The notes beneath the pieces are model-generated. The model was not told the DNA's origin and ran no database searches. It saw only the letters and a program-made list of their open reading frames with translations. Made by a program: the position numbers and the translations under genes. Below, one piece after another: positions 44,870-52,857 of a stretch of DNA of 64,000 nt (positions within the stretch are counted from its first letter, which is position 1; each line of letters starts with the position of its first letter). The stretch is taken from NCBI RefSeq assembly GCF_014654725.1, contig NZ_JACVZV010000005.1:1-64000 (forward strand), in the 5' to 3' direction. The stretch comes from Vulcanococcus sp. Clear-D1 (GTDB taxonomy: Bacteria; Cyanobacteriota; Cyanobacteriia; PCC-6307; Cyanobiaceae).

Positions 44870-45074
44870 TAGATTGGGTTGTCGTGTTGAGTGCTATGGG
44901 TGAAGCTTTTATCCCGTCGGTAATTGTGGGAGTGAGTTCACAGGGCTTCTACAGGGCTTCTTGCATCCAGCATTGCTAATGATTCGGTCTAGCATAGGTT
45001 GCCGGAAAGTTTATATGTTTACTCTCTTTGATTCCAGTGACCTAGTTGCATCTGTCCTCCGAGATGTGTGATGT

Positions 45075-46493
45075 CTATACGATAACGGCAGCAATATTGC
45101 GGAAGGTGCCGACGTCATTGCCAAAGAGGTCTTCTAGCACTCCTGATGATTGATCCTTCTTGGGGTCTCGGTAACTGACCTGTACGTCTGAATCGGATTC
45201 AACCGCAGTAGCAAAAGTCAGGATCGCACGTGTTGAATTACTTTCCACAATTGCATCAGAAGTCTTTACCTTCTTTCCGTCGATGCGAACTTTAAATCTT
45301 GATGCCTTGATCGTACCTGGATTAATTAACTCATCGAACTGCATTGCAGCGATCTGCCCGTTTACTGTAATATCTATTAGGACAGGATGACTCTGATCAT
45401 TCGGATGGCTTTGTTCCGCTTCGTTTTCTGTTATGGTTAGCCTAATTGCTTCAGTAGGTGCCTGCAGGAAATAGTCAGGACTTCGTGCTGGCAACAAAGA
45501 TACCTTTATTGTTTCATCTTTCTCTGCCTTCTTGTTGGCAATTACCCAGAGATCAATATCCACTGAGGACACTCCAGGCGGAAATTCAACAAAGCTGCTG
45601 CCATCAAATGTGATGTCGTGAAACCAGTCTTGATATCCATCGTTGTAATACCAGTTTGCTTTCCCAAAATCCCACTGAAGATTTACCTTTGCTGATTCAC
45701 CTAGATATCCATCGGACCGAGTTAGCCTCATTTGCTTTAGGGTTTTACCTGCGACTGGTTCTTGGACTATGTTGCCACCAGCAAACTCTGCTGAAAGTGT
45801 TGGGCTTTTCCATTCATTGAGAATCGGCAATGTGTGCTGATTTATAAGCAGTGTGCCGTCATCCCCATTCTGTGAAATATTGCCCGATTCAGCGCCATGA
45901 ATTAGTGTGATTGCCTGTTGGTCAAGAGCAGTAAACTGTGGATTCCCATCTGTATCAATTTCTTGTTCATATGACATGACCGTATCGTTGGTGGTCAAAT
46001 TAGCGTCACCGTCTCCATCTTCATGGTCATGAGGATGCTCTAGACCAAGCGCATGACCTAGTTCGTGGAAGGCGACGTTCTTCCACCCAGCCTCTGCAGA
46101 GCCACCAAAATACGAAGAATGTGTGTATGCGCTTTGGGCAAGTGTGATATTTCCAGTGTTCTGTCTTTTGAAGTTGTATGGTTCTCCGGTTGAATCGTAT
46201 TCATATGAATAGCGAGGTGACGTGTACTGCCCTGATTGGGATCCCGACACATAGTCTCTATTAACTTGTTCTATTGTGAGCTGGCTTCTGGTGTCGTCAG
46301 CTGTAACTAGGCATATCTCTGGTTCGATAATGCCATCAGCGGTCAGCAAAACATCTTTCCACCAATTCCTCAAGGTATCATCGAGCGAGTTTCCCAGGGA
46401 AAGATAAATGACCCCATTGTCGGAATGGAGCCACTGAGCTGCAAGTCTTTCTTGGCTAGCAAGAGCACCTTCGTCGATGATGGCTGAAGTCAC
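45075..46493 (-). CDS. Metzincin-type metalloprotease with a C-terminal SwmB-like repeat
   Basis: 472 residues from a GTG. The zinc site HELGHALGLEH is at residues 143-153 and the Met-turn TVMSYEQ at 171-177, so this is a matrixin/serralysin-like metzincin. A Calx-beta/carbohydrate-module-like region follows (about 230-350). The last 100 residues are one SwmB-type repeat, ending SSGVLEDLFGNDVGTFRNIA. No N-terminal signal peptide is visible, which suggests type I-like export through the C-terminus. Its 3' 105 bases are nearly identical to those of the next gene upstream, 46617-49694. Confidence 0.85.
   Translation of the reverse strand: MTSAIIDEGALASQERLAAQWLHSDNGVIYLSLGNSLDDTLRNWWKDVLLTADGIIEPEICLVTADDTRSQLTIEQVNRDYVSGSQSGQYTSPRYSYEYDSTGEPYNFKRQNTGNITLAQSAYTHSSYFGGSAEAGWKNVAFHELGHALGLEHPHDHEDGDGDANLTTNDTVMSYEQEIDTDGNPQFTALDQQAITLIHGAESGNISQNGDDGTLLINQHTLPILNEWKSPTLSAEFAGGNIVQEPVAGKTLKQMRLTRSDGYLGESAKVNLQWDFGKANWYYNDGYQDWFHDITFDGSSFVEFPPGVSSVDIDLWVIANKKAEKDETIKVSLLPARSPDYFLQAPTEAIRLTITENEAEQSHPNDQSHPVLIDITVNGQIAAMQFDELINPGTIKASRFKVRIDGKKVKTSDAIVESNSTRAILTFATAVESDSDVQVSYRDPKKDQSSGVLEDLFGNDVGTFRNIAAVIV
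45087..45191. repeat. Shared C-terminal coding repeat, copy 1
   Basis: 105 bases matching 46629-46733 with 4 differences. Both copies encode the final 35 or so residues of their proteins, including VSYRDPKKDQSSGVLEDLFG. Such conservation is much higher than between other SwmB repeats of the same proteins. Confidence 0.85.
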
Positions 46494-46616
46494 TTGAATG
46501 GCTGCAGATTCTTGTTGTGGTTTTGGTCTAATGTTTGAAACAAGCAGTAGCGTCTGATTGTTTCGTCAATACCTGGATGCCTCTAGGGAGATGATGTGCA
46601 TTTCTGGGGCATATGT

Positions 46617-49600
46617 CTATATTACTGTGGCAGCAATATTTCGGAAGGTGCCGACATCATTGCCAAAGAGGTCTTCTAGGACTCCTGATGATTGATCCTT
46701 CTTGGGGTCTCGGTAACTGACCTGCACGTCTGATCCAGCAGTGAGGATTGCAGGCAGAGTTAAGACTGCAAATGTGGAGTCCTGATCGACAATGGCATCA
46801 GATGTCTTGACCTTTGTGCCATCTACACGCACCTGGAACTTCGATGCCTTGATGGTTGCTGGATTGATGATCTCATCAAATTCCATCAGGACCTCGGCTC
46901 CGTCAACCGAGATCTCCAGCAGTTCTGGTGGGATCTCATCGGTGGTGAGGTTGGTTGCAGACAGATCGGAGAAGGACTCAAGATCAGTCCCAATCAAGTC
47001 CTCGATGACCCCAGAGGTCTGATTGCCCTTGAGGTCTTTGTAACTCACCAGAACATCTTGACCTGGATCCAGGGTGTTCTTGAGGGTGAGGGTAACGATC
47101 CCATCACCAGGATCGGTTTCTACTGAAGTGATGGGATTGGATCGACCATCCACTTTGACTTTAAACCGAGCATTGCCAGGAGATGTCGTTCCAATCTCTT
47201 CTGAGAGTTGAATGGAAATCTGGTTGTCTTGCGCCTCGATCGTATCGACCTCAAGGACAGTTGTCTTTTGGGTGATGTTCTTGGCTGGTAGTTGCAGGAA
47301 GGATGCAAGGTCGTTGCCATCTTGATCTTGGATCACACCTGAAGTCTGATCACCATCAGGGTCGTTGTAGGAGATCAGTAACTGATCACCCGGTTCCACT
47401 GGTTTCTGCAGACCGAGAAACACCTCTTGTGTTGATGTGACGGTATCGACCGATGTGACTCGTACATTTTGGTTGTTAACTGTGACTCGGAACAGCCTGG
47501 ATGGTGCAATCACATCATCCAGTTCACGATCAAACCGTAAGGTGACATCTTGTCCATCCACCTCAGCACTGCTGACCTCAAGAGGATTGATGGTGGCAAC
47601 GGTTTCATTGATGACTTCAAAGCCTTGGAAGCTCTCAAGGTCATTGCCGTATCCATCTTGAAGAACGCCTGTGGTTTGATCACCATTGAGGTCCTTGTAA
47701 TCCAGGGTGACTGCGGTACGGGCAGCCACAGGACGACTCAACGTGAGGACAACAGAACCTGCAGTGTCATCGACTTGCAGACCAGTGATGCTGATTGTCT
47801 TGCCTGCTTCCTTGAGTTTGAAGGAAGTCAGTGCTGGTTGCGTGCTCTGTAGTGCCTCTGAGAAGGTGAGCAGTGCTTGCGATCCAGTGATCGAGGCTGA
47901 CTCAAGAACAGGAGGTTCTTGATCTGTGCTTTGGTTGGAGACATTAGCGGTGAAGGATGCAACATCAGTGCCATCCAGTGCCTGAATCACACTGCTGACT
48001 TGATCACCATTGAGGTCCCTGTACGCAATGGTGACTGTTTCTTTTGGAGCAATGGATCGCAGCAACTGCAGATTGACGACCCCTGCACTTCCCGTTACTA
48101 TTGTGGCAAAGACTCCGACGTTCTTGCCGTTTGCCTGAACTGTAAAGGATGTTGCGGCAGGTTTCGTGTTGGATAGTTCGGAATCAAATGCAAGAGTAAT
48201 CAGGTCTCCGGTAACAGTTCCTTCTAACAGCCTTGGTGCTGATGGAGCAGGTGTTGGTGCTGCAGGAATCACAACGGCTGACGTGGTGATGGTTTCATCA
48301 AAGTCTTCTGCATCGGTGTATGACACCACAACCCTGATCTGTTTGCCTTGATCCGTGGTCTGAAGTTTGTAGGAGGAACCAGAACCGATGGAAGACCAGG
48401 AGGAACCGTTTGTGGAGGCTTGCCAGGAATAGGTGGGAGTGCCGTTGCCGTCTAGGTCATCAGATGTTTGTTGAACCTGAAGGGTTGATCCAATGGATGT
48501 CGAACCACTGATCTGGAACGATGCTTTGCCGTTATTGGTGTTTGATCCGGAGATTGCCGTCGTAGCAGTGGTTCGGATTGTTTCAGTTGTTCCGTATCCA
48601 TCTACATAGTTCACAACAGCACGAATTTGCTTGCCGACTTCTGCGGAGGTCAGCGTGTAGGTGGTGGTGTTATCAGTTGCGTCTGCCGTATTGATGGTCA
48701 TCCAATTGGCACCATCAACTGATGACTCCCAGGAGTATTGGAAGGCGGGTGTATATCCAATGAAGTTGTCAGCATCCTGGATTCTTGATGAGTCGATAGT
48801 GAGAGTGGAACCTGTCTTTAGTTGTCCTGCGATTGTTGGTGAACCGGTAGGGGTGTTGTTGGGAGCGAGTGGTATCTCTGCTATGCCATACCTGACGTGA
48901 CCATTCCCACCGTTATTCGTGGCATCGTTCCACTCCGAGGTTGTTGCCTCTCCGTATGCGTTTCGTGCATAGAGGTGAACATAGTCTTCTTCTCCGTACG
49001 CGCCGTCACCGCTAGGCTCTCCTGGCGCAAAGTTGCGGTAGTCAGGCGTCTCGCCTGAGGACCAAGTAAAAACTCCCTCTCTGCTTGCATCATTCAAGCC
49101 GATGAACATCATATTGTCAGGCTTGAGCGAAAGAAGGCGTGTGTACACAAATGTATCTTCTTTTCCATCATTAATGGTCACCAGGTGCCCGCCGAGTCTG
49201 ACGGCGTTCGCCTCTGCTTCTTCCCAGGTGGGTCCTTCGACGATTACATAGGCAGAATCTCCACGTCTGATGAAGGGGATTTCTGCGATACCCTCGCTGT
49301 TGCCACCATTGCCGTCAATGTAGTAGTCGTCCCACGTTCCATCATTTGTCCCCCACCAAAAATTTGCATAGTCTTGCGCTTCACTCCCTTTGCCGGCTTC
49401 ATATTGAATACCTGATGTATTTGCGGGTGCCACATAGGCCCAATTCGTGAATACGACATCTTCACCATTGGACCAGCGCCAGGTCCCCTCTGTTTCGGCG
49501 TCGTTTAGTCCAATCCATTTTTCTTCTGATGGAGTATTGGATGGTCCGAACTTCTCCCAAACGAAGGTGTTCTCTGAGCTATCGCTTATTGTCACCAAAT

Positions 49601-49694
49601 GTCCACCCAGTTTCACCGCATTAGCCTCTGCCTGCGTCCAAGAAGGACCTGGCACGATGGTGTAGAGGGAGTTGCCGCGGATTACAGGTGTCAT
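46617..49694 (-). CDS. Large surface protein with two C-type lectin-like domains and SwmB-type repeats
   Basis: 1025 residues. Two C-type lectin-like domains fill about residues 8-140 and 145-280 (WTQAEANAVKLGGHLVTISD and WEEAEANAVRLGGHLVTIND, each with a later WIGLND or FIGLND). Two immunoglobulin-like repeats follow (to about 490), then five SwmB-type repeats with the consensus SYxDxxGDQTSGVIQDxxGNDLASF. SwmB is a cell-surface protein required for swimming in some marine Synechococcus. No signal peptide is seen. GAGG precedes the ATG at 49694 by a good distance. It is probably an adhesin or surface-binding protein. Confidence 0.85.
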   Translation of the reverse strand: MTPVIRGNSLYTIVPGPSWTQAEANAVKLGGHLVTISDSSENTFVWEKFGPSNTPSEEKWIGLNDAETEGTWRWSNGEDVVFTNWAYVAPANTSGIQYEAGKGSEAQDYANFWWGTNDGTWDDYYIDGNGGNSEGIAEIPFIRRGDSAYVIVEGPTWEEAEANAVRLGGHLVTINDGKEDTFVYTRLLSLKPDNMMFIGLNDASREGVFTWSSGETPDYRNFAPGEPSGDGAYGEEDYVHLYARNAYGEATTSEWNDATNNGGNGHVRYGIAEIPLAPNNTPTGSPTIAGQLKTGSTLTIDSSRIQDADNFIGYTPAFQYSWESSVDGANWMTINTADATDNTTTYTLTSAEVGKQIRAVVNYVDGYGTTETIRTTATTAISGSNTNNGKASFQISGSTSIGSTLQVQQTSDDLDGNGTPTYSWQASTNGSSWSSIGSGSSYKLQTTDQGKQIRVVVSYTDAEDFDETITTSAVVIPAAPTPAPSAPRLLEGTVTGDLITLAFDSELSNTKPAATSFTVQANGKNVGVFATIVTGSAGVVNLQLLRSIAPKETVTIAYRDLNGDQVSSVIQALDGTDVASFTANVSNQSTDQEPPVLESASITGSQALLTFSEALQSTQPALTSFKLKEAGKTISITGLQVDDTAGSVVLTLSRPVAARTAVTLDYKDLNGDQTTGVLQDGYGNDLESFQGFEVINETVATINPLEVSSAEVDGQDVTLRFDRELDDVIAPSRLFRVTVNNQNVRVTSVDTVTSTQEVFLGLQKPVEPGDQLLISYNDPDGDQTSGVIQDQDGNDLASFLQLPAKNITQKTTVLEVDTIEAQDNQISIQLSEEIGTTSPGNARFKVKVDGRSNPITSVETDPGDGIVTLTLKNTLDPGQDVLVSYKDLKGNQTSGVIEDLIGTDLESFSDLSATNLTTDEIPPELLEISVDGAEVLMEFDEIINPATIKASKFQVRVDGTKVKTSDAIVDQDSTFAVLTLPAILTAGSDVQVSYRDPKKDQSSGVLEDLFGNDVGTFRNIAATVI
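46629..46733. repeat. Shared C-terminal coding repeat, copy 2
   Basis: 105 bases matching 45087-45191 with 4 differences, at the 3' end of the lectin/SwmB gene. It could be a common export or anchoring signal, kept uniform by recent duplication or gene conversion. Confidence 0.85.
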
Positions 49695-50003
49695 AAGATC
49701 CTCGAAATCCCCTTGAGAAGGAATAAGGCTGTCAGGGCTGGGGCTTGTCCTTACACCCGATTTACTTTGATTCTATAGGATCTCAAGGATCTCTCCTTGA
49801 TTCTCTTGTGCCGCAGAGGTCCTGTGCTGCAACGGACCTCAAGGAACCCGGTCCTTTATGCACTACCGGCATAACCTGTCCCCTTTTGTGACCTGGAGAC
49901 CTGGATTGGCTTCTCCCGGCTCCAAAGTCTCCAGAAGCCAGTCTCAGAGCCAGCCCGCAAGCCTGCGACCTCCCAAAACCCCTGCCCAGTCCACCACTCG
50001 CAA
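49695..50003. other. Right arm of the element, upstream of the lectin gene
   Basis: 309 bases between the lectin gene start and the right repeat. The left part should contain the lectin promoter; the right part (49944-50003) is now read as the last codons of the PLD-like gene. Apart from a few short CTCAAGGA-type repeats near 49767-49800 and 49828-49845, I see nothing recognisable. Confidence 0.45.
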
Positions 50004-51410
50004 CCGCTGCATCCCACTGCCGCAGCGCCTGCGGTTCTCGAGCAGTTTGCGCTCCAGTGCGGCGTTGATCCCTAGGTCGGCTCCCTTCCAAAGCCGATCG
50101 ATCTCGCGCGTGAAGTGAGCTGCCAGCAGCGGTGAGTGGATCACCATCAGGACCTCATCGTTTTGGTGAGCTGCAGACGGGCTCCAGTTGAAGGAACCTG
50201 TGATCACGGTGTTGCCATCGATGACGGCGAACTTGTGGTGGAGCTTGTCCCCCCTGGCCAGGCGCGGGATTCCTACCCCTTCGGCGGCCTGCTTGAGGGG
50301 TTGGTTGCCGGCTTCCACCTTGCAGTGGCGATCCGCCAGGGCCACGCCGAGAAGATCCAGCACTTCGGAGAAGGAGCGGCTGGCGAAGCCGGGATCGGCC
50401 AGGAGTCGCAGCCGCACTCCTTTGGCCTGCAGGTCTGCGATCACCGTGGTGAGGGCCTGGGCTGAAAAGACGAACAACGCGAGATCCACCCGTTGCTTTG
50501 CGGTGGCCAGGGTGTTGCTGATCAGATGGAGGCCGTGGTTGGGATCGCTGCTCCGGTGTGGGGCAAACAGCACCTCCACGCTGGTCTGTCCCACCATCAC
50601 CTGAGCCGCGGGGCCGGATTGTTTGGCCAGCCCGAAGCGGCTATCGGGCTGGCCGCCCGGACCATCGCCCCACATGCGGCTGAAGTCGTCGGCGAAGAGC
50701 TCGGCCAGCTGAGGGCTGTCCAGCTGGAGCAGATGGTTCACGTTGCCGCGGGTGCGTCGATCGGCTGCATCGCCATGCATGCCTGATGCCGTGAAGTTCG
50801 CCGATCCGGTGATGACCAGCCGCCGGTCGACCACCACATATTTCGAGTGCATCAGGCCGCTGCCTTTGCTGCCATCGGCTGTGTCATCGAGCCATGGCAC
50901 GCCGGCGGCCGTGAGGATGGCTACGGCGTCGCCGCTTTGCTGCTCTGCCAGGCTCACCTTGCCGTCGCGGTTGCGATCGGCCAGCTCCATCAGCAGCTGG
51001 CGGCGTTGGCGTGCGTGGCCATCAAGATCTGCTTCGTGCTGCTCACTCCACGGGGTGCTGTAGGTGTTCTCCAACACCACCTTCACCGTCACGCCCCGGC
51101 GGTGTTGGCGCACCAGGGCTTCGGCAATGGCCGGTAAAGACAGCTCCTGCACGGCCACCAGGACCTCCTGTTCGGCGGCCTCGATCCCACGGATCACCAA
51201 CGCCTCGAGGTTGTCGCCATTGCGGGCTTCAGCGTGGATCGGGCTCCGGTAGTGGCGGTCTGCGCGGTGGTTGAAGGCCACCTGGATTCCATCCGGTAGC
51301 GGCAACTCCACAGGGCCAGTGCCCACCAGTCGGCCGGCTTGGCTGCCGCAGCCCTGCACCAGGGAGAGCGCGAGCAGCAACGCCCCCCAGCAACGCTTCG
51401 ATTCGATCAC
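49944..51410 (-). CDS. PLD-superfamily lipoprotein with two HKD motifs, 3' end replaced by the element
   Basis: 488 residues. A lipobox (ALSLVQGCG) near residue 20 predicts a lipoprotein. The first HKD motif is HSKYVVVDRRLVITGSANF and the second HHKFAVIDGNTVITGSFNW, so both halves of the PLD active site are present. An EF-hand-like loop, DRNGDGKVSLAEQ, is inserted near 145. It should cleave phosphodiesters (phospholipid or nucleic acid) at the envelope. The C-terminal RVVDWAGVLGGRRLAGWL after GSGMQRL is encoded by the element; the stranded native end stops at MQRL. Confidence 0.88.
   Translation of the reverse strand: MIESKRCWGALLLALSLVQGCGSQAGRLVGTGPVELPLPDGIQVAFNHRADRHYRSPIHAEARNGDNLEALVIRGIEAAEQEVLVAVQELSLPAIAEALVRQHRRGVTVKVVLENTYSTPWSEQHEADLDGHARQRRQLLMELADRNRDGKVSLAEQQSGDAVAILTAAGVPWLDDTADGSKGSGLMHSKYVVVDRRLVITGSANFTASGMHGDAADRRTRGNVNHLLQLDSPQLAELFADDFSRMWGDGPGGQPDSRFGLAKQSGPAAQVMVGQTSVEVLFAPHRSSDPNHGLHLISNTLATAKQRVDLALFVFSAQALTTVIADLQAKGVRLRLLADPGFASRSFSEVLDLLGVALADRHCKVEAGNQPLKQAAEGVGIPRLARGDKLHHKFAVIDGNTVITGSFNWSPSAAHQNDEVLMVIHSPLLAAHFTREIDRLWKGADLGINAALERKLLENRRRCGSGMQRLRVVDWAGVLGGRRLAGWL
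50004..50248. repeat. Right 245-bp direct repeat (putative attR)
   Basis: Direct copy of 39955-40199, lying within the intact PLD-like gene. Its inner-gene part (50165-50248) is continuous with the rest of the host gene and differs from the left copy at 8 positions; the remaining 160 bases are identical. Confidence 0.88.
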
Positions 51411-51457
51411 GGCGGAGCCTCTGCCTCTGAGAGGAGCATTCCCCGTTCGGGTTGGTC

Positions 51458-51631
51458 TCAGCCGTGTTCGGGTAGTTCAGAGGTGCGCAGCATCGCCACA
51501 AACCAGAGGCTGCTGATCACGACGGCCGCCAATACTCCGGAGCCGATGCTCACTTTGGCCATCAAAAAGCACACCAACAGTGGCAGTGCCACAGCGCCCG
51601 TGATCGGCGTGAGGGCAACCAGAGCTTTCAT
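51458..51631 (-). CDS. Small two-helix membrane protein
   Basis: 57 residues with two hydrophobic helices (ALVALTPITGAVALPLLVCFL and SGVLAAVVISSLWFVAML) and a short acidic tail. It lies 13 bases after the DUF4912 gene on the same strand and 47 bases before the PLD-like gene, so it is probably in one transcript with them. Function unknown. Confidence 0.5.
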   Translation of the reverse strand: MKALVALTPITGAVALPLLVCFLMAKVSIGSGVLAAVVISSLWFVAMLRTSELPEHG

Positions 51632-51644
51632 CACAACCGCTTCT

Positions 51645-52691
51645 TCAGAACCATTCAGCAACAGCCTGATCGCTTGGGTTGCTGTTGTCTTCGGGGGTGG
51701 TGCGTTCGAAATCGAGCGTGATGTTCCGCTTCTGTTCGCTATCGGCGGCCACGGCCTCGATGGCATACACCTGCTGACCATCGCGGAAGGGCACCTGAAT
51801 CCGGAAGGTGCCGTCGCTGGAGAGCGGCACCTCTTCGCCGCCGATGCTCAATTTGGCCGAGGGATCGGTGGCGCCATACACGATCAGCTCGGCATCAGCC
51901 ACGAGCCAGAAGGAGCGCTGGCGCGGTGCCACCACGCCGGAGCCGGATTCACTGCGGCCGCTGGCCCAGAGGCCGGCACCGGAGGCATTGAGGCCGGCGC
52001 CGCTGACCTGATCCAGTTCATGGAAGGCTTCCGAGCCCCGACCGAGGCGGCGGGTTCCCGTGGTTGCCGTTTGATAGAGGCGCTCATGCAGCCCGTTGTC
52101 GCTGCTGGGCAGCGTCTGCGGGGTGATGGTGCTGGGGGGCGTATCAAGGGAGAAGGGCACGAACTGATCGAGGATCTGTTCGCTCGGGTGCAGGGCTGGA
52201 ACGCGAGCCACCGAGGAGAAGGCCAGCGAGATCCAGCCGCCGCCGCTGACGCGGTAGCCCAGCTCCACGCGGTAGTCGCGGTCGCTGAGGGGGACAGGCA
52301 GGTACCACTCGGTGGCATGGCTGTCCACCGGCACTTCCTGGAGGGTGTGGGGATGGCTGCCGCCGTTGCTCATGCCGGTGACATCGGCCACCCGCAGGCA
52401 GAGCTGACTGGCACCGGCCTTGAAGGCCTGCTGACGATCCTGTTCGCTGATCTCCCAGAACACGTAGGCCCACTGTGGGTCACGTGGCAGAAACACCACC
52501 CGGGTGTCATCGCCTTGCCGGCTGGGAGCGTGTTCCTGCTCGAGGCTGGAGAGATCGGCCTGGCGTTCGCCGATCGCACTCACCAGCTCGTCTTTGGTTT
52601 TGCGGCTGTAGAGGGTCACACCCAGCTCGCTGGCCACCTGGCGCAGTTGGCGCAGGGTCATCCGGGCAAGCGATGACAGGGTCTGACTCAC
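51645..52691 (-). CDS. DUF4912-family protein with an N-terminal Rho-N-like domain
   Basis: 348 residues. Residues 10-45 (MTLRQLRQVASELGVTLYSRKTK-type sequence) resemble the Rho termination factor N-terminal/SAP helix-extended-loop-helix fold. The central part with VVFLPRDPQWAYVFWEIS, LCLRVADVTG and YLPVPLSDRDYRVELGY is the DUF4912 domain. The C-terminal part (SFWLVADAELIVYGATDPSA, IGGEEVPLSSDGTFRIQVPF) is a second beta-sandwich typical of cyanobacterial members. The role is unknown; the architecture suggests binding nucleic acid or polysaccharide. Confidence 0.82.
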   Translation of the reverse strand: MSQTLSSLARMTLRQLRQVASELGVTLYSRKTKDELVSAIGERQADLSSLEQEHAPSRQGDDTRVVFLPRDPQWAYVFWEISEQDRQQAFKAGASQLCLRVADVTGMSNGGSHPHTLQEVPVDSHATEWYLPVPLSDRDYRVELGYRVSGGGWISLAFSSVARVPALHPSEQILDQFVPFSLDTPPSTITPQTLPSSDNGLHERLYQTATTGTRRLGRGSEAFHELDQVSGAGLNASGAGLWASGRSESGSGVVAPRQRSFWLVADAELIVYGATDPSAKLSIGGEEVPLSSDGTFRIQVPFRDGQQVYAIEAVAADSEQKRNITLDFERTTPEDNSNPSDQAVAEWF

Positions 52692-52803
52692 AGCGCCTCC
52701 GGATTGTGTTCGGGATCAGTCTGGCTAACTCTCACAGGTCCGCCTTGGTCTGTGATCCCGCAGTCAGCATCCCAAGACCAGCTCGGCAGCTTGGGCCTTC
52801 CCA

Positions 52804-52828
52804 CAAAAAAGCGGGGGTTTCCCCCCGC
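52804..52828 (-). terminator. Terminator of the rod-core linker gene
   Basis: On the minus strand a GCGGGGG / CCCCCGC stem with a short A-rich loop is followed by a T-run. It lies 30 bases beyond the cpcG stop. Confidence 0.85.
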
Positions 52829-52857
52829 ACCGTGATGGGGCCCAAGGGCCTCAATGA

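Larger units (their letters stand above)
39955..50248. mobile_element. 10-kb integrative element inserted in the 3' end of a PLD-like gene
   Basis: The region is bounded by 245-bp direct repeats and holds a tyrosine recombinase at its left end, small DNA-binding-type genes and a zinc-ribbon primase-like gene in the middle, and surface-modification cargo on the right. It is visibly richer in A and T than both flanks, has looser spacing and several genes without cyanobacterial core counterparts. One copy of the host gene stays intact. The plan resembles tycheposons or phage-satellite islands of marine picocyanobacteria. No structural phage genes or transposase are present. Confidence 0.82.

Noticed and set aside
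46617-49694. Lectin gene as target of a diversity-generating retroelement
   Set aside because: C-type lectin domains are frequent DGR targets, but I see no reverse transcriptase and no template repeat in the window, and the lectin domains are N-terminal here.
45075-49694. Element as a composite transposon
   Set aside because: The 105-bp repeats are coding C-termini in direct orientation, not insertion sequence ends, and no transposase is present.
39700-50400. tRNA or tmRNA gene as integration site
   Set aside because: No cloverleaf-like sequence near either repeat; the repeat is clearly protein-coding on the minus strand.
51339-52676. A 445-codon plus-strand frame
   Set aside because: Antisense to the DUF4912 gene; low-complexity composition from reverse reading of GC-rich codons.
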